DNA from: Candidatus Pantoea persica
Lineage (GTDB): Bacteria > Pseudomonadota > Gammaproteobacteria > Enterobacterales > Enterobacteriaceae
Length of the DNA: 64,000 nucleotides
Direction: 5' to 3'
NCBI RefSeq assembly: GCF_013753875.1
Contig: NZ_SMDS01000010.1
Span: 372,001-436,000 of the forward strand
The position numbers were made by a program, and so were the translations under genes. The notes beneath the pieces are model-generated. The model was not told the DNA's origin, ran no database searches, and worked only from the letters and a program-made list of their open reading frames with translations. Shown piece after piece: positions 18,572 through 30,779 of the stretch. The first letter of the stretch is position 1, and each line of letters starts with the position of its first letter.

Positions 18572-19762
18572 ATGTTTGAATCTATCTCTGCGGCACCGGC
18601 CGATCCCATCCTTGGTCTGGCCGATCTGTTTCGCGCCGACGATCGCCCGCACAAAATCAACCTCGGCATCGGCGTCTATAAAGACGAAACCGGCAACACG
18701 CCGGTACTGACCAGTGTTAAAAAAGCGGAGCAGTATCTGCTGGAAAACGAAACAACAAAAAACTACCTCAGCATTGATGGCCTAGCCGATTTTGCGCGCT
18801 GCACCCAAGAACTGCTGTTTGGCGCAGAGAGCTCGCTGATCGCCACAGGCCGCGTGCGCGCCGCGCAGACGCCGGGCGGCACCGGCGCGCTGCGCGTTGC
18901 AGCCGATTTTCTGGCTGCGCAAACCGGCGTCAGGCGCGTCTGGGTGAGCAATCCTAGCTGGCCGAACCATAAGAACGTGTTCAACGCCGCCGGTCTGGAA
19001 GTATGCGAATACGCCTATTACGATGCGGAACAGTATCCGCTCGACTTTGACGGCATGCTGGCCGCGCTGCAGGAAGCCAAAGCGGGCGACGTGGTGCTGT
19101 TCCACGGCTGCTGCCACAACCCCACCGGCATCGATCCGACCGTAGAGCAGTGGAACCAGCTGGCGCAGCTCTCGCTGGCGAAAGGCTGGCTGCCGCTGTT
19201 CGACTTCGCCTATCAGGGGTTCGCCCGCGGCCTGAATGAGGATGCAGAGGGGCTACGCATCTTCGCCGCCGCGCATCAGGAGCTGATTGTTGCCAGCTCC
19301 TACTCGAAAAACTTCGGCCTCTATAACGAGCGCGTAGGCGCCATTACGCTGGTCGCCGCCGATGCCACGACGGCGGAAACCGCGTTCAGCCAGGTGAAGT
19401 ACACTATCCGCGCCAACTACTCCAACCCGCCGGCGCACGGCGCCGCGGTGGTGGCGACCATTCTCAGCAATCAGGCGCTGCGCACTATCTGGGAGCAGGA
19501 GCTGACCGATATGCGTCAGCGCATTCAGCGTATGCGTCAGCTGTTCGTCAATACGCTAGCAGAGAAAGGCGCCGCGCGCGATTTCAGCTTTATTATCCAG
19601 CAGAACGGCATGTTCTCCTTTAGCGGGCTGACCAAAGATCAGGTTGTCCGCCTGCAGAAAGAGTTTGGCGTCTATGCCGTGAATTCGGGCCGTGTCAACG
19701 TGGCGGGTATGACGCCGGACAATATGTCGGCGCTGTGCGAGGCGATTGTCGCGGTACTGTAA
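18572..19762 (+). CDS. aspC: Aspartate aminotransferase
   Basis: PLP enzyme interconverting aspartate and oxaloacetate with glutamate/2-oxoglutarate; it also handles aromatic amino acids. At 396 residues it has the same length as E. coli AspC. Seen are the cofactor-binding [22 protein letters not shown] and the Schiff-base lysine in [15 protein letters not shown], plus the C-terminal substrate arginine in SGRVNVAGM. It has its own upstream region after the ompF terminator. Intact. Confidence 0.97.
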   Translation: MFESISAAPADPILGLADLFRADDRPHKINLGIGVYKDETGNTPVLTSVKKAEQYLLENETTKNYLSIDGLADFARCTQELLFGAESSLIATGRVRAAQTPGGTGALRVAADFLAAQTGVRRVWVSNPSWPNHKNVFNAAGLEVCEYAYYDAEQYPLDFDGMLAALQEAKAGDVVLFHGCCHNPTGIDPTVEQWNQLAQLSLAKGWLPLFDFAYQGFARGLNEDAEGLRIFAAAHQELIVASSYSKNFGLYNERVGAITLVAADATTAETAFSQVKYTIRANYSNPPAHGAAVVATILSNQALRTIWEQELTDMRQRIQRMRQLFVNTLAEKGAARDFSFIIQQNGMFSFSGLTKDQVVRLQKEFGVYAVNSGRVNVAGMTPDNMSALCEAIVAVL

Positions 19763-19778
19763 GCGGGCAGCGAAAAGC

Positions 19779-19806
19779 AAAATGGGCCATTACGGCCCAT
19801 TTTTTC
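19779..19806. terminator. Bidirectional terminator between aspC and gloC
   Basis: AATGGGCC (19781-19788) pairs with GGCCCATT (19794-19801). It has a T run on the plus side and an A-rich flank giving U on the minus side. It serves the convergent aspC and gloC. Confidence 0.85.
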
Positions 19807-20434
19807 ATTGCAGGAAAGGATTGCTGATACGCTCGCGTCCCAGCGTCGACAGGCTGCCGTGGCCAGGTAGAAAGGTCACATCGTCACCCAGTGGCAATAG
19901 CTTCTCTTTAATAGAGGCGATAAGAGCCGCATGGCTGCCCTGCGGGAAATCACTGCGGCCGACGCCGCCGTTGAAGATCACATCCCCGGAAACCAGCAGG
20001 CGTCCCACGCGATCGAAGAACACGATATGGCCAGGGGTATGGCCCGGCGTATGTAGCACCTCAAGGCTGACCTCGCCCACCTGCACGCTGTCGCCCTCTT
20101 CCAGCCAGAGATCCGGCGTAAAAGAGGCGCACTCTGCCAGACCAAACATGCGGCTTTGCGTCGGCAGCGCTTCCAGCCAAAAGGCGTCCAGCTTGTGCGG
20201 CCCGACGATAGTCGCCTGATAGTGCGCGGCAAGCTCTGCCGCCGCGCCCACGTGATCCAGATGGCCATGCGTCAGCAGGATCTGCGAGGGCGTTAACGCC
20301 AGCTGCTGCAGCGTCTGGATAATTTTTTCCGCTTCGCCGCCGGGATCGACTAGCGCGGCGTCGCGGGTCGCTTCACACCAGATAACGGAACAGTTCTGCG
20401 CAAAGGCGGTAACAGGAATAGTGTGGTAGTTCAT
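19805..20434 (-). CDS. gloC: Hydroxyacylglutathione hydrolase GloC (YcbL)
   Basis: Type II glyoxalase that hydrolyses S-lactoylglutathione, the last step of methylglyoxal detoxification. The metallo-beta-lactamase fold is shown by [14 protein letters not shown] (HxHxDH), the [10 protein letters not shown] histidine and ISGDVIF-like [16 protein letters not shown]. The start [11 protein letters not shown] at 20434 matches E. coli; an upstream ATG at 20455 is less likely. It has 209 residues against 215, ending at NPFLQ and so missing only a few C-terminal residues. Probably active. Confidence 0.92.
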   Translation of the reverse strand: MNYHTIPVTAFAQNCSVIWCEATRDAALVDPGGEAEKIIQTLQQLALTPSQILLTHGHLDHVGAAAELAAHYQATIVGPHKLDAFWLEALPTQSRMFGLAECASFTPDLWLEEGDSVQVGEVSLEVLHTPGHTPGHIVFFDRVGRLLVSGDVIFNGGVGRSDFPQGSHAALIASIKEKLLPLGDDVTFLPGHGSLSTLGRERISNPFLQ

Positions 20435-20473
20435 AATGCTCCATGACCGACGCACGCAGCGTTGCCGGCGTCG

Positions 20474-20692
20474 TCACCAGTGCCTGAGCGGCTCGGTATC
20501 AATTTTATCGTACGTTTTGCCATTAAAAAACTCAGTTTTAAGGGTTTCACCGGTGTGAAGATTGCTGAGCGTCAGCACCCGCGGACGCGACGTTGGAAGC
20601 GAGGCCATGGCCACGTTGGGCAGCAACGCCATCCCGGCCGCAGCCGTTCCGCCAAGAAGCAATTTGCGACGTGTTAAGTTAAAACTGGACAT
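20474..20692 (-). pseudogene. mepK: MepK (YcbK) endopeptidase, large internal deletion
   Basis: MepK is a periplasmic peptidase that cleaves 3-3 (mDAP-mDAP) cross-links. A Tat-type signal (NLTRRKLLLGGTAAAGMALL) and the first 60 residues (RPRVLTLSNLHTGETLKTEFF) are followed at once by the extreme C-terminus DTEPLRHW (E. coli DTGPARHW). The whole catalytic domain, about 110 residues, is absent, and the joint keeps the frame open for 72 residues. No peptidase activity can remain. Confidence 0.9.
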
Positions 20693-20880
20693 GAAAAACG
20701 GTTACCTGAGATTAAAGCCAACGAAATGTGCAAAAACCGCACAAGGCCGCACCATAACCGCCAGTCTGAACGGCGTCAACCCGCCGTAGAAAAGTTTGTG
20801 CGGCGATCCCGGTCGGGATCGCCATTCTGGAAGGCGTATCGCACGCCGGAGCGTGCGAAACAGCGGTGGAAAATCAACGG

Positions 20881-22452
20881 TTAGAGTAACAGTTGGCCGG
20901 CGCGGGTCAGAACCTGGCTGCCGGAACGAACTGGGTTATCGTAATTGTAAATATCTGTTTGGAACTGCGGCTTGCCGTCATCTGCCACCCAGGCGGTGAG
21001 ATAGTAAAGATTAACCGGGATGCGATGGCGGATCAGCACATAGCGCGTATCGCCCTGTTTGAGCTGATCCGAGATGCGCGAGTCATTCCAGCCCGCATCC
21101 TACAGCAGCAGTCCCGCCAGCTCCGACGCCTTGTTGACGCGCACGCAGCCGGAACTAAGCGTGCGGATATCGCGATGGAACAGCGCATGGTTGGCGTATC
21201 ATACAGATAAATCGCGTCTGAACTTGGCATATTGAACTTATAGCGGCCCAGCGAGTTCATGTTGCCCGGTGCCCGACACAGGCGATAGGGGAGTGAGGAA
21301 GTGGAAACCATACTCCAGTCAATCATGCTAGAGGTAGTCTGGATCCTGCTTCACCTTGGGAATAATATCCTGCCACACCAGCGTGGTGGGCACGTTCCAC
21401 GGCGGATTAAGCACCACGTTGTTCAGGGCGCTGCGCATCAGCGGCGTTTTGCGATCGGGACGACCAACAATCACGCGCGACGACAGAATTTTGCTGCCTT
21501 TAGTCAGCGAGAAGTTGAGAATATTCACCATAATGCCGTTATGCATATCGTCCGGCAGCAGGCGCTGGATATTCAGTGCCAACAGCGCAGCGCGCATCTA
21601 CGGCGTCGCGTTAAGCCATTCGCGGGTGCGCGCCCCGATGGCGTTGTCCCCAGTTCCTGCCACTGCTGAAAGCGTTTTACCGCCTCCACCAGCGTGGCGT
21701 CGTAGACATTATTGTGGCCTCTGTCCGCCGACGCTTTCTGCACGCTGCCTGTGACCTGCGGCGTCTGCGGCGCCAAGTCGCTGACGCTGGCGGTGGAAAG
21801 GCTGACTGCCGTGGGCTGCGTGCTCTGGCTGACGGGAACCTGTGCAGTCGGCACCGCGTCATCCGCCGGCATCGGCGCGGCGATCTGGGCCGACAACATG
21901 CCGTTGCGACGTAAAATTTCACGCAGCGCGGGCACGTCGTCGCTGACCTGACCCGGGTGCAGCGTCTCGCGGTTCTTCAACTGCGGCCAAGGTCGGGTAT
22001 CAGCCAGCAGCTGTCTCAGCACGGCACTCATCGGCGCATATACCGACGGCTGCGCCAGCTTGTAGGGCACATTGTTGTAAAACCAGCTTTCGCCCTGCGT
22101 CGGCACGCTGGAGACGAACTGCAGATAGCCCAGCATGGCGTCGCTGAGCACGGTGAACGCCCGACATCGCGACTTCCGCCAGCTGCTGCTGGAACTGCTG
22201 CACGGCGGCGTGATCCTGTCACATCGGCTGGATATTGTGCGCCGCGTACAGCGAGGCGAGATAAAAAGGCTGCTCTTTGCCGGCAAACGCCTGGCGCAGC
22301 CACTGTTGACTCTCGCTGACCGAAACAGCCGTTGAATAGGTGCCGGGTAGTGCTGCAATCACCGCTGCCTGCGTAAGCTGCAGCGGCGAAAAGGCCAGCG
22401 CGAGCGCCAGCAGAGAAAATACATATTGATGCGTTTTATTGGTCAGCAACAT
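20881..22452 (-). pseudogene. ldtD: L,D-transpeptidase LdtD (YcbB), multiple frameshifts and a stop
   Basis: LdtD forms 3-3 cross-links in peptidoglycan. The signal peptide start (MLLTNKTHQYVFSLLALALAF) and stretches such as [65 protein letters not shown] and [21 protein letters not shown] are spread over three frames. The active-site region downstream ([10 protein letters not shown] equivalent) is in a shifted frame, and a TAG replaces Gln in LLQDAGWND. The end, LTRAGQLLL, is at 20881. At least four breaks make it inactive. Confidence 0.9.
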
Positions 22453-22614
22453 CCCTGCCCCCTCATTTATTTACCACGTAGCGTTTTCTGTATACGCTGC
22501 AACTGGGCTGCTACTTCTGTTCTGAGTATATGAATAAAAAACGGCATTTGCCTCACAGGACAAATGACGTTAACAGATTACCCAAAGCGGTAAACCTTGA
22601 CCAGATTACGCCTG

Positions 22615-25600
22615 CTAGTTTTCCTCTTCCAGCGGGGCTTCCGCCTTGCTGTCGCGGCGCGTTGGCGCGGCGTCGGCAGAGAAACCACGCAGGCCGACAA
22701 CGTGGACGTGTTCCGTATCGTTGAATACCTTACGCATCAGCTTGTAGGTAGTGCCTTTCTCCGGGCTGATATTTTCCGGTGCCGCGATCACCAGCTGCAT
22801 ATCCAGCCTCTCGCACAGTTCGAACAGCGTGGCGATTGAGCGCGAATCAAGTCGCGCCGCCTCATCGAGGAACAGCAGACGACAGGGCGAGATATCCTTG
22901 CCGCGCAGGCGACGCGCCTCCTCTTCCCAGCTCTGCACCACCATCACCAGAATCGACATCCCGGTGCCGATCGCCTCGCCGGTGGAGAGCGCCCCGCTCT
23001 CGGCGCGCTGCCAGCCGTCGGATCCGCGGTTGACCTCCACCTCCATCTCCAGATAGTTGCGGTAGTCGAGCAGCTCTTCACCGATGGTTTGCGGCGTGCG
23101 CTGTCCCATATCGATCTGCAGGTTCAGGCGCTGATAGAGCTTCGCCAGCGCTTCGGAGAAGGTCAGGCGGCTGCTGTTGAAGAGGTCCTGATGCTGCTCA
23201 TGCTCTTCCGACAGGGTATCCAGCAGCGTGGCGTGCGCCTCGCGCACGTTGACGTTGAGACGCACGCTGCGTACCTGGCCGAAGCTCACCATCTGCAGGC
23301 CCTGGTTCAGCTGGCGAATGCGGTTCTGCTCGCGCTGAATTGTTTTGCGAATGATGTTAGAAACGCTGCGCGAACTGATCGCCAGCGTCTTCTCGCGCGC
23401 TGTCAGCTCTTCGGTCAGGCGGTTAAGCTCGATCTCCATCTGCTCGATCGCCTCCACTGGGTCGTCAGTGCGAATGATATCCTGGCGGATACGCTCGCGC
23501 AGATGCTGACAGACGGCGATAAAGAACTGGATCTTGCGCTCCGGCCGTTTGGGATCTTCCGATAGCCGCAGCACGTCGCGTAGGTGTTCATTATCCGCCA
23601 CCGCGAGACGCAGCGCGCCCAGCGCCTTATCGGACATGGAACGCAGCTCGTTGCCGCACAGGTAAGCCAGCTCGCGACGATGCAGACGGCGCTCGACGCC
23701 GTTCTCTTTCACCAGGCGCAGCACGGCGCACCAGCCCGCTTTGGCGCTGACCACCTGCTCGCGCATGCGATGATAGTCGCGTTCCAGCACGCGCAGCTGC
23801 TTCTGCAGGTTCTCCATCGCCGCTTCGCCGAAGGTGAGCTGCTTCTCCAGCTGATTGCGACGCGCGCGGTTGTGGCTCAGCGCGGCGTGAAGCTCGTCGC
23901 GGCGGATACGCGCGCGCTCTTCCGCGCTGGCGTCGGCGTGCACGCCTATATCTTGCATCTCCTGCAGCAGCTCTTTGAGCATATCGCGCTTGGTGTCGTG
24001 GGAGCTTTTCAGCGACGCCAGTACCTGAGTGTACTGCGTCATCTGCGCCCGGTTTTCGCGCTGGCGTTCGCGCGCGCGGCTGCGCTCCCCTTCCGCTTGC
24101 TCCAGCTGACGACGCAGCTTGTCGCTGAGGTCGTTATTGCCGTTCAGCATGCCCGCCGAGTCGCCATAGCTGAAGTGGGCGCGACGCTGCACCACCTCCG
24201 TCAGGGCGAACGCCTGCTGGCGCGCGACGCGCTGCTGCTGCTGCGCCTGCTGATAGTCATCCTGCAGCTGTTCGTGCTGTTCCGGGTCGCTCTGCAAGAC
24301 GCCGATCAGCGACTCGAGCCTGCTGAGCTTCGCGCCGTGCTGATGCAGGAAGCGCGTGGCCTCCTGCGCCTCTTCCACCTGCTCGCAGATCTCTTCGCAG
24401 CGACCGGCCAGCGTATCGTCCAGCAGCAGGTTGACGCGCGGCAGCAGGCGGTTCAGCTGCGCCACGCCCTCTTTCGCCTGCTCATACTGCTGGCACTGCT
24501 GCTGGTTATCGCTTTCGTGCTGGTTCAGCGCGCGCTCCAGCTCGGCGCGGCGGGCGTTGAGCTGACGGATCTGCGCTTCTGGATCCTCTTCGAACGCCAC
24601 CGCCAGATAGCTGCCGATAAAGCGGCTAAAGGACTGGTGCAGGCGCTGCGTTTTCTGCACGTCGAACGAGAGTGTGGCGTAGCGTTCCGCCAGGCGATCG
24701 CGTTCGTTATGCAGTAGCTCCAGCTGGTTTTCTCGCGCGGCGCGGCCAAACAGCGGCACTTTCGGGAAGCGTGAGTAGCGCCACTGACGCTCCGCAACCT
24801 TCACCACGACCGCGCCCTGCAGCTCCTCTACGGCGAACACGCTGTCGTCGAACGACTGCGGATCCCCCTCGATCAGATAGAGATCTTCCGGACACTCTTC
24901 CAGGCCGTCGAGCTGCTCGCGCACCAGCGCAAGCTCGGGTACCACGATAGCGTGGCGCGACGGGCCGTAGAGCGCCGAGAAGTAAGGAGCGTCTTCCAGC
25001 GTGACGTCGTCGTAGATTTCCGACAGCAGCACCCCGCCGAAGCGCTCCACTAGCTGCGTCAGGCGCGCATCTTCGGCGCCGCCAGGCTGGCTGAGGCGCT
25101 CGATCTGGCGCTCGACGTCGCGCTTGCGCGCCGCCACTTCGTCACGCTCCACGGTGGTTTCGCGCTCGCGCTCCAGCAGTAGCTGCATGTATTCGGTAAT
25201 ATGCTGCCTGTTTTCCAGCGCCTCGCCGGTCTGCTCGCTGAGCTGGGTGAGGATCTCCTGCGCCGCCAGCCAGTGCGGCGCGCGCGCCGTCAGCGCCGCG
25301 ATGCGTTCGCGCAGCGACTCCAGCTCCTGGCGCATCGCCATGCGGCGCTCGCCGGCATCGGCGACGCCAGCGCTCAGCTGCTCAATCTGCGCTTCCAGCT
25401 CGTGATGCAGTCCGTCGAGCGCGTCGGCGTCGTAGTGCGCGCCCTGGCGCTTGCAAAACTCCGCCAGCAGCCGTTCGGCCTCCTGCTGTTCGCGCAGGCG
25501 CTGCTCCAGCTCATTCAGGCGCAGGCGCAGCGACGAAAGCTGGTCGGCGTAGTGGCGCTGATTGGCAGCGTCGCGCAACAGCTCGCGGCCGGTTTGCCAA

Positions 25601-27081
25601 GCGTCCTGGCGCGGCACGTTGCCGGCGATGCTGGTGACCAGCGCCAGCGCCTGCTCAAACTGGCTGTGCGCCGCTTCCACCACGCTGAGCTTCTGCTCCA
25701 TCCGCAGCAGGGTATCCGTCGCTTCCTCTTCCGTTACCTGGAAGCGCACCAGCCACTCGGCGGCGTTATCGCTGGTCAGATCCGGTAGCTGGCACAGGGT
25801 GCGAGCGCGCTCCAGCGCCTGCAGCGCTTGCTGATACTGGATGGCGCGCGTCTGCTGCACGTCGAGCGCCTGCTGGAAATTGGCCAGCTGGTTTTTCAGC
25901 TCGTCTACTTCCAGCTCCGCCGCCTCGGCGCGCACTTCGTTCTCTTCCTGCACCTCGCGTGCTTGCGCCACCACTTCGTTCTGCTCTTCCAGACGAATGG
26001 TCAGCTCGTCGAGGTCAGCCTCGTAGCGCGCGATTTTTTCCTGCTGGCGCATCGCAGTTTGCACCAAGTTGAGATGGTCGCTGGCCGCCTGATAATCCGC
26101 TTCCAGATCGTTCTCCGCGCCGCCGTGTTCGGCAAGCTCGCACGCCATTTCAATATGGCGATACTGCTCGGTAGCCAGCTGTTTGCGGCTGGTGAGCAGA
26201 TCGCGGCGCAGCTGCAGGGCGCCGTCGAGATGGATGCGGCGCTCGTTGGCGTGGAGCATATAGTCCGCCGACACGTAGCTGGTCGCTTCGGAGATCAGGT
26301 GCTTAAACAGGTCGCGATCTGACTGGGTGACGCGGATTGCCTCTAGCGTCATGCGGTTTTCGCGCAGCGCCGCTTCCATATCCTGGAACGCCTTGCGCAC
26401 GCCGCTGTTTTCCGGCAGCAGGTAGTCGCGTAGCGAGCGGGTAATGGCGCTGGAAATGCCGCCGTATAGCGACGCCTCGATCAGGCGATAGAATTTGCTG
26501 CGGTCGCCGGCGGAGCGCAGGCGGCGCGGCACGATGCCGTGCTCGAACATCATCGCATGGTAGTCGGTGACCGAGCTGAACTGGCGGAACTGCACTCCTT
26601 CATGCGCTTCGACGCGCTCTTTGACTTCGCTCAGCGGCAGCACGCGCGCCTGGCGGCTGTTCATGATCTCGGTCAGCATGTCAGTCGGCTGGCTCTCCAT
26701 CGGCAGGCCATGAATGCTGAAGGGTTTGATGTCGACTTTTTTATCGCGGCCCGCTATCTGCTGCAGGCGCACGCCCGCCACCACGTGCTGGTATCGCGAG
26801 TTGATAACGTCGAGCACCGCATAGCAGACGCCGGCGCGCAGCTTGCCGTGCAGGCCTTTGTCACACGAGCCGCTGGTGGCGCCCGCTTCCGTAGTGTTAC
26901 GGAAGTGCAGTAGCGTCAGATCGGGGATCAGCGCCGTGACGAAGGCGGCCATGGTGGTGGATTTTCCCGCCCCGTTGCCGCCCGATAAGGTAGTGACTAG
27001 CTTGTCGAGATCAAAGGTGCGGGCAAAAAAGCCGTTCCAGTTAATCAGGGTAAGCGATCGAAATTTTCCGCGCTTAATCAC
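22615..27081 (-). CDS. mukB: MukB condensin ATPase
   Basis: SMC-like core of the MukBEF condensin, which organises and segregates the chromosome. It has 1488 residues (E. coli 1486). The N-terminal ATPase half has Walker [11 protein letters not shown] near residue 34. Long coiled coils flank a central hinge around residues 650-790. The C-terminal half has the signature [14 protein letters not shown] and Walker [14 protein letters not shown]. Its ATG overlaps the mukE stop (ATGA). No interruption occurs in 4.5 kb despite decaying neighbours, which implies selection. Confidence 0.98.
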   Translation of the reverse strand: MIKRGKFRSLTLINWNGFFARTFDLDKLVTTLSGGNGAGKSTTMAAFVTALIPDLTLLHFRNTTEAGATSGSCDKGLHGKLRAGVCYAVLDVINSRYQHVVAGVRLQQIAGRDKKVDIKPFSIHGLPMESQPTDMLTEIMNSRQARVLPLSEVKERVEAHEGVQFRQFSSVTDYHAMMFEHGIVPRRLRSAGDRSKFYRLIEASLYGGISSAITRSLRDYLLPENSGVRKAFQDMEAALRENRMTLEAIRVTQSDRDLFKHLISEATSYVSADYMLHANERRIHLDGALQLRRDLLTSRKQLATEQYRHIEMACELAEHGGAENDLEADYQAASDHLNLVQTAMRQQEKIARYEADLDELTIRLEEQNEVVAQAREVQEENEVRAEAAELEVDELKNQLANFQQALDVQQTRAIQYQQALQALERARTLCQLPDLTSDNAAEWLVRFQVTEEEATDTLLRMEQKLSVVEAAHSQFEQALALVTSIAGNVPRQDAWQTGRELLRDAANQRHYADQLSSLRLRLNELEQRLREQQEAERLLAEFCKRQGAHYDADALDGLHHELEAQIEQLSAGVADAGERRMAMRQELESLRERIAALTARAPHWLAAQEILTQLSEQTGEALENRQHITEYMQLLLERERETTVERDEVAARKRDVERQIERLSQPGGAEDARLTQLVERFGGVLLSEIYDDVTLEDAPYFSALYGPSRHAIVVPELALVREQLDGLEECPEDLYLIEGDPQSFDDSVFAVEELQGAVVVKVAERQWRYSRFPKVPLFGRAARENQLELLHNERDRLAERYATLSFDVQKTQRLHQSFSRFIGSYLAVAFEEDPEAQIRQLNARRAELERALNQHESDNQQQCQQYEQAKEGVAQLNRLLPRVNLLLDDTLAGRCEEICEQVEEAQEATRFLHQHGAKLSRLESLIGVLQSDPEQHEQLQDDYQQAQQQQRVARQQAFALTEVVQRRAHFSYGDSAGMLNGNNDLSDKLRRQLEQAEGERSRARERQRENRAQMTQYTQVLASLKSSHDTKRDMLKELLQEMQDIGVHADASAEERARIRRDELHAALSHNRARRNQLEKQLTFGEAAMENLQKQLRVLERDYHRMREQVVSAKAGWCAVLRLVKENGVERRLHRRELAYLCGNELRSMSDKALGALRLAVADNEHLRDVLRLSEDPKRPERKIQFFIAVCQHLRERIRQDIIRTDDPVEAIEQMEIELNRLTEELTAREKTLAISSRSVSNIIRKTIQREQNRIRQLNQGLQMVSFGQVRSVRLNVNVREAHATLLDTLSEEHEQHQDLFNSSRLTFSEALAKLYQRLNLQIDMGQRTPQTIGEELLDYRNYLEMEVEVNRGSDGWQRAESGALSTGEAIGTGMSILVMVVQSWEEEARRLRGKDISPCRLLFLDEAARLDSRSIATLFELCERLDMQLVIAAPENISPEKGTTYKLMRKVFNDTEHVHVVGLRGFSADAAPTRRDSKAEAPLEEEN

Positions 27082-27794
27082 GCCTGTTCTTCCTCCGCGC
27101 TGTCACTCGCTTCGCCGTCAATATCATCCTGCTCGCTGGCAGCGATGACGCTGTCGAGCGTCATCGCCTCGCCGTCGCGGATCAGGCGCAGCTGCGCCTC
27201 ATGCGGATCGTCGCCTCTGCGCACGTCGGCGCCAAAGCGGAAGACCGATTCGGTGATGCGAAATTTGCTGCTGTCGTTGCCCATAAACCACACCATGCCG
27301 AGACGACGCAGGCGGCTGAGCGACGAGCGCATCTTCTCCTGCAGCCTAGCGCGGTCGAGATCGGAGCCCGTAGAGCGCTGGTTCACCAACTTCAGCAGCT
27401 TGCTCTCATCCGCCAGCGTCAGCAGCTCGTCGTAGAGCTCTTGCTGGGTGAAAATGCCCTCGTTCGCCAGGCGCTCCGGGCTGAGGTAGAGATAGCAGAG
27501 CAGCTTGCCGACCATCATATCCAGCTCGGGGAGCACCGAGCGCGGGATCAGCGTGGTTGAGCGCGGGCGCAGATAGAAAAAACCTTCTGGCGCGCGGATC
27601 AGCTCCACGTTGTAGCGGGCGTAAAACTCCTCCAGGAACGTCTGGTAATCCATCAGAAAAGCGTGCTGGTCCAGCTCTTCGATGCCGACATGGCGGCCCG
27701 CGCGCAGCTGACTGTCGAGCGCGGGAAAAATCGGATTGGCCAGTGCCTGTGCCAGCCTAAGCGGCATCACTTGTTCAATACTTGTCGATGACAT
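27078..27794 (-). CDS. mukE: MukE condensin subunit
   Basis: Winged-helix KITE subunit that binds MukF and gates MukB. The start [16 protein letters not shown] at 27794 matches E. coli; nine extra codons upstream are inside mukF and were not used. It has 238 residues (E. coli 234), with [32 protein letters not shown] strongly conserved. The 5' end overlaps mukF by 20 bp and the 3' end overlaps mukB by 4 bp, indicating coupled translation. The acidic C-terminal tail ([13 protein letters not shown]) is variable in the family. Confidence 0.97.
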   Translation of the reverse strand: MSSTSIEQVMPLRLAQALANPIFPALDSQLRAGRHVGIEELDQHAFLMDYQTFLEEFYARYNVELIRAPEGFFYLRPRSTTLIPRSVLPELDMMVGKLLCYLYLSPERLANEGIFTQQELYDELLTLADESKLLKLVNQRSTGSDLDRARLQEKMRSSLSRLRRLGMVWFMGNDSSKFRITESVFRFGADVRRGDDPHEAQLRLIRDGEAMTLDSVIAASEQDDIDGEASDSAEEEQA

Positions 27795-29097
27795 GTGCCT
27801 GCACCTTGGCTCCGTAATCATTAATGGTCTGCCACTCGGCGGGCAGACCGGCTAAATCGGCTTCCGCCACGCCGAGACGCACCGCCTGATCGACGACGAT
27901 GCACGCCAGATCGAAGTGGTGCACCCAGGGATACTGGGCGAGATAGTCGCGCATCACCGTAGCGAGGTTGAGCGGCTTGCGCTCGGATTTGTAGTTCTGC
28001 AGCGCCGCTTCGATCATGGCGGCCAGCTGTTCGCAAATTTCGTTGAACTCTTCATACTCCAGATCGGCGGGCAGTTCGCCCATCACCTCGTCATTGCGCA
28101 GCGTCAAGTCTTCGTCGCGCATGTCGAACAGGCGATCGGCGTTGGCGTAGGTCAACACCCAAGGCTGGTCGAAATAGTTCTGTACCGACTGGCGCAGGCG
28201 CTGCGCGAAGACGCGGTTCTTGTCCATGTCGATAGCGGTTCGGATAAATTTGTGCACGTGGCGGTCGTAGCCGATCCAGAGATCGATCGCCTGCTGGCCC
28301 CAGCTGATGATACGGTCGAGCTTGCTTTGCAGGTCAAACACCAGCTTGTCGACAAAACCGAGATCGGGACTGCTGAGCGTGGCGTCCTGAATGCGCAGCA
28401 GGTTGGCCTGCAGCTTGTCGCCCGCCGCTTCCAGCGTGTCCTGCAGCTCGCGCAGCGTGCCGGAGGTTTCCGACAGCAGCATTTCGCAACTGGAGATAGC
28501 CGCGCGCCAGTCTTTGTTCAGCAGGTCGGCGATATCCTGCTTGACCGCCTGCTGCTGTTCATCCATCAGACGCTGCGTCATGTCGATGCTGTCGAAGATC
28601 TCTGCCACTGAATATTTCAACTGCGCGAAGACGTTGCGATGCCAGTGGAACTCGTCGCCATCTTCCTCCGCGGCGTCCGCGGCGCGCTTCAGCTCGCCCG
28701 CCACGATCGACAGCTGCACCGACAGGCGCAGGGTCGATAACTCGCGCTGGCGGATGTAGTAGTCGGTGATGCCGATGGCCAGCGGCGTCAGGCGGTAAAT
28801 GGCCTGCCCTTCCGTCATCTCGCTGGTGAAGCGGTTGATCAGGCGCTGGCGCACCATGTCGTTGATGGCGTTGTTGGCGCGCACCACGACAGTTTCATGG
28901 GTTTGTTCAAACGCTTTGCTGACGTGATGAAAGGCGTCGATCAGCTCACCCTCTCTCATTTCGCCATCCATGCGCTCGCCGTTGAGGGTCGCGATGGCCA
29001 GCAAAAAGGCCAGACGATCGACCGGCAGCACAAGGGAAAAGTCATTTTTGCGCGCCCAGCTGACCAGCTCGGGTACCGTCTGGGAAAATTCACTCAT
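27775..29097 (-). CDS. mukF: MukF kleisin subunit
   Basis: Kleisin bridging the MukB heads. Its 440 residues are the same as in E. coli. It has an N-terminal winged-helix dimer domain ([32 protein letters not shown]), a central helical bundle and a C-terminal head-binding domain. It overlaps cmoM by 4 bp and mukE by 20 bp in the operon cmoM-mukF-mukE-mukB. Intact. Confidence 0.97.
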   Translation of the reverse strand: MSEFSQTVPELVSWARKNDFSLVLPVDRLAFLLAIATLNGERMDGEMREGELIDAFHHVSKAFEQTHETVVVRANNAINDMVRQRLINRFTSEMTEGQAIYRLTPLAIGITDYYIRQRELSTLRLSVQLSIVAGELKRAADAAEEDGDEFHWHRNVFAQLKYSVAEIFDSIDMTQRLMDEQQQAVKQDIADLLNKDWRAAISSCEMLLSETSGTLRELQDTLEAAGDKLQANLLRIQDATLSSPDLGFVDKLVFDLQSKLDRIISWGQQAIDLWIGYDRHVHKFIRTAIDMDKNRVFAQRLRQSVQNYFDQPWVLTYANADRLFDMRDEDLTLRNDEVMGELPADLEYEEFNEICEQLAAMIEAALQNYKSERKPLNLATVMRDYLAQYPWVHHFDLACIVVDQAVRLGVAEADLAGLPAEWQTINDYGAKVQAHVIDKY

Positions 29098-29879
29098 AGT
29101 TCGTCCTTCTGCCCTGGTTTACGCGCGGTCACGTGGATATAGCGTCCCAAGCTTAAAAAGGATTCCTGGCGGCAGTAACGCCGCTCCATCTCAAGAATGC
29201 TCGCATCGCCGCCGCCGTCCGCCGGCGGGGCTTTCATGTAGTCGCTGAAGACGCGCACGCCGGTGCGCTGCTCAATCTCAAAGCCGCATGCGGTAAGCCA
29301 GCGGTAGACATCTTCAGGATCGCGCGGGAAGTCCGGCGACAGAGAGCGCTTTTTCTGCTTCACCATATTGACCCGCAGATAGCCGAAGTTGCCCAGCGTC
29401 AGATTGCGAAACACCAGACTGTTGCGGTTAAAGAACATCAGCAACATCACGCCGCCCGGACGCAGCGCGTCAAACAGCGCCTGCAGCGCTTTCTCCGGCT
29501 CAGCGACCCACTCAAGCACAGCGTGAAACAATACCAGATCCACCGGCGTATCCAAATGCTCGCCCACCTGCTGCGCGCCGATTTGTCTGAATTGCATGTG
29601 GTCGCTCACACCCTGCGCCTCGGCATGCTGCCGCGCCCGGCGCAGTATCTCGCCGGAGAGATCACACAGCAGAATTTGATGGCCGCGCTGCGCCAGCCCT
29701 CTGGAGATTCGTCCCAGCCCGCCGCCGGCATCCAGCACGCACAGTGGATCCGTGCCGAGGGTGAGCAGAATTGCCTCCAGCTCATCCCAGAGGATCGCCT
29801 GCCGCATGAACGCCTTGGTGGTGCCGTAAATATTTTGCGAAAATTTTTCCGCGAGATTGTCGAAGTTACGATCCTGCAT
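29094..29879 (-). CDS. cmoM: CmoM (SmtA), tRNA 5-carboxymethoxyuridine methyltransferase
   Basis: SAM-dependent enzyme that methylates cmo5U34 in tRNAs to mcmo5U. It has 261 residues, as in E. coli. The SAM site [20 protein letters not shown] and the downstream [16 protein letters not shown] are clear. It is first gene of the muk operon, with an ATGA overlap to mukF. Its start is only about 125 bp from the divergent elyC, so the operon promoter must lie in that gap. Intact. Confidence 0.95.
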   Translation of the reverse strand: MQDRNFDNLAEKFSQNIYGTTKAFMRQAILWDELEAILLTLGTDPLCVLDAGGGLGRISRGLAQRGHQILLCDLSGEILRRARQHAEAQGVSDHMQFRQIGAQQVGEHLDTPVDLVLFHAVLEWVAEPEKALQALFDALRPGGVMLLMFFNRNSLVFRNLTLGNFGYLRVNMVKQKKRSLSPDFPRDPEDVYRWLTACGFEIEQRTGVRVFSDYMKAPPADGGGDASILEMERRYCRQESFLSLGRYIHVTARKPGQKDEL

Positions 29880-30003
29880 CGTGGACTCCGGTTTGCTGCG
29901 CTCAGACTTGTGCTATTTTGTCACAGGCTCAACAAGAATGAACCTTTCATCCCCTTCTTCCTTTCCGGCTGCTGTTTTTTCGGACAACAGGAGAGTTTTG
30001 CCG

Positions 30004-30779
30004 ATGTTTTTTGCACTGAAAAAGCTGGTGGGCGGCCTGATGATGTCTTTACTGCTGCTGCTGATCATGGCGGCGGGTATTTTGCTACTTTGGTCGGGTC
30101 GTTGGCAAAAAAGCGGCAAAATAGTGGTCTCCGTCAGCTGGGCACTGCTGTTATGTTGCTGCTGAGCCTGCAGCCGGTCGCCTGCTGCAGTCGCTGGAGT
30201 CGCTGGAGTCGCGCTATCCCACCTGGAGCGGCGAGGAGAAGGTCGATTATATCGTGGTGCTGGGCGACGGCGATACCTTTAATCCCGGCTGGGCGCCCAG
30301 CTCCAATCTTATCGGCAATAACCTGCCGCGGGTGGCCGAAGGCGTCAGACAGTGGCGGCGCTATCAGGAGGCGACAATGATTTTTACCGGCGCCGCCGGC
30401 GGCGCGAATCCGGTCAGCAACGCGGCGGTCGCCGCCAGCCTGGGCGTGCCGGAAAATCGCATGATTGTGCTGGATCGGCCGAAGGATACTGAACAGGATG
30501 CGGGCGCGGTGCGCGGCGTGGTCGGGCAGCAGCCTTTCCTGCTGGTCACCTTCGCCAATCATATGGCGCGCGCTGACGTTCTTCCATGCTGCCGGGCTCG
30601 CGCCCATAGCCGCGCCCGCCAACCAGTTGGCGATCAGCTCACCGCTTAACTAGTGGGAGCGCGTCATCCCGTCGCCGCTCTGGCTGAGCCACAGCGACCG
30701 CGTGGTCTATGAGACGCTGGGTCAGGCGTGGCAGCGGTTAAAGGGCGATAGCGAGCCTTCAGCCGAGCCAGGGAAGTAG
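30004..30779 (+). pseudogene. elyC: ElyC (YcbC) envelope protein, frameshifts and amber stop
   Basis: ElyC is an inner-membrane DUF218 protein needed for peptidoglycan precursor supply at low temperature. The start MFFALKKLVGGLMM with two hydrophobic segments is followed by a frame change near 30150. The DUF218 part KVDYIVVLGDGDTFNPGWAPSSN to PFLLVTFANHMARA is in a second frame and shifts again near 30580. The terminal part (APANQLAISSPLN) is followed by TAG, then WERVIPSPLWLSHSDRV in the same frame to 30779. Dead. Its 3' end overlaps ycbJ antisense by 21 bp. Confidence 0.9.

Noticed and set aside
23584-24717. 377-codon plus-strand open frame
   Set aside because: Antisense to the mukB coiled coil; Leu/Arg/Gln-rich mirror of it, not a gene.
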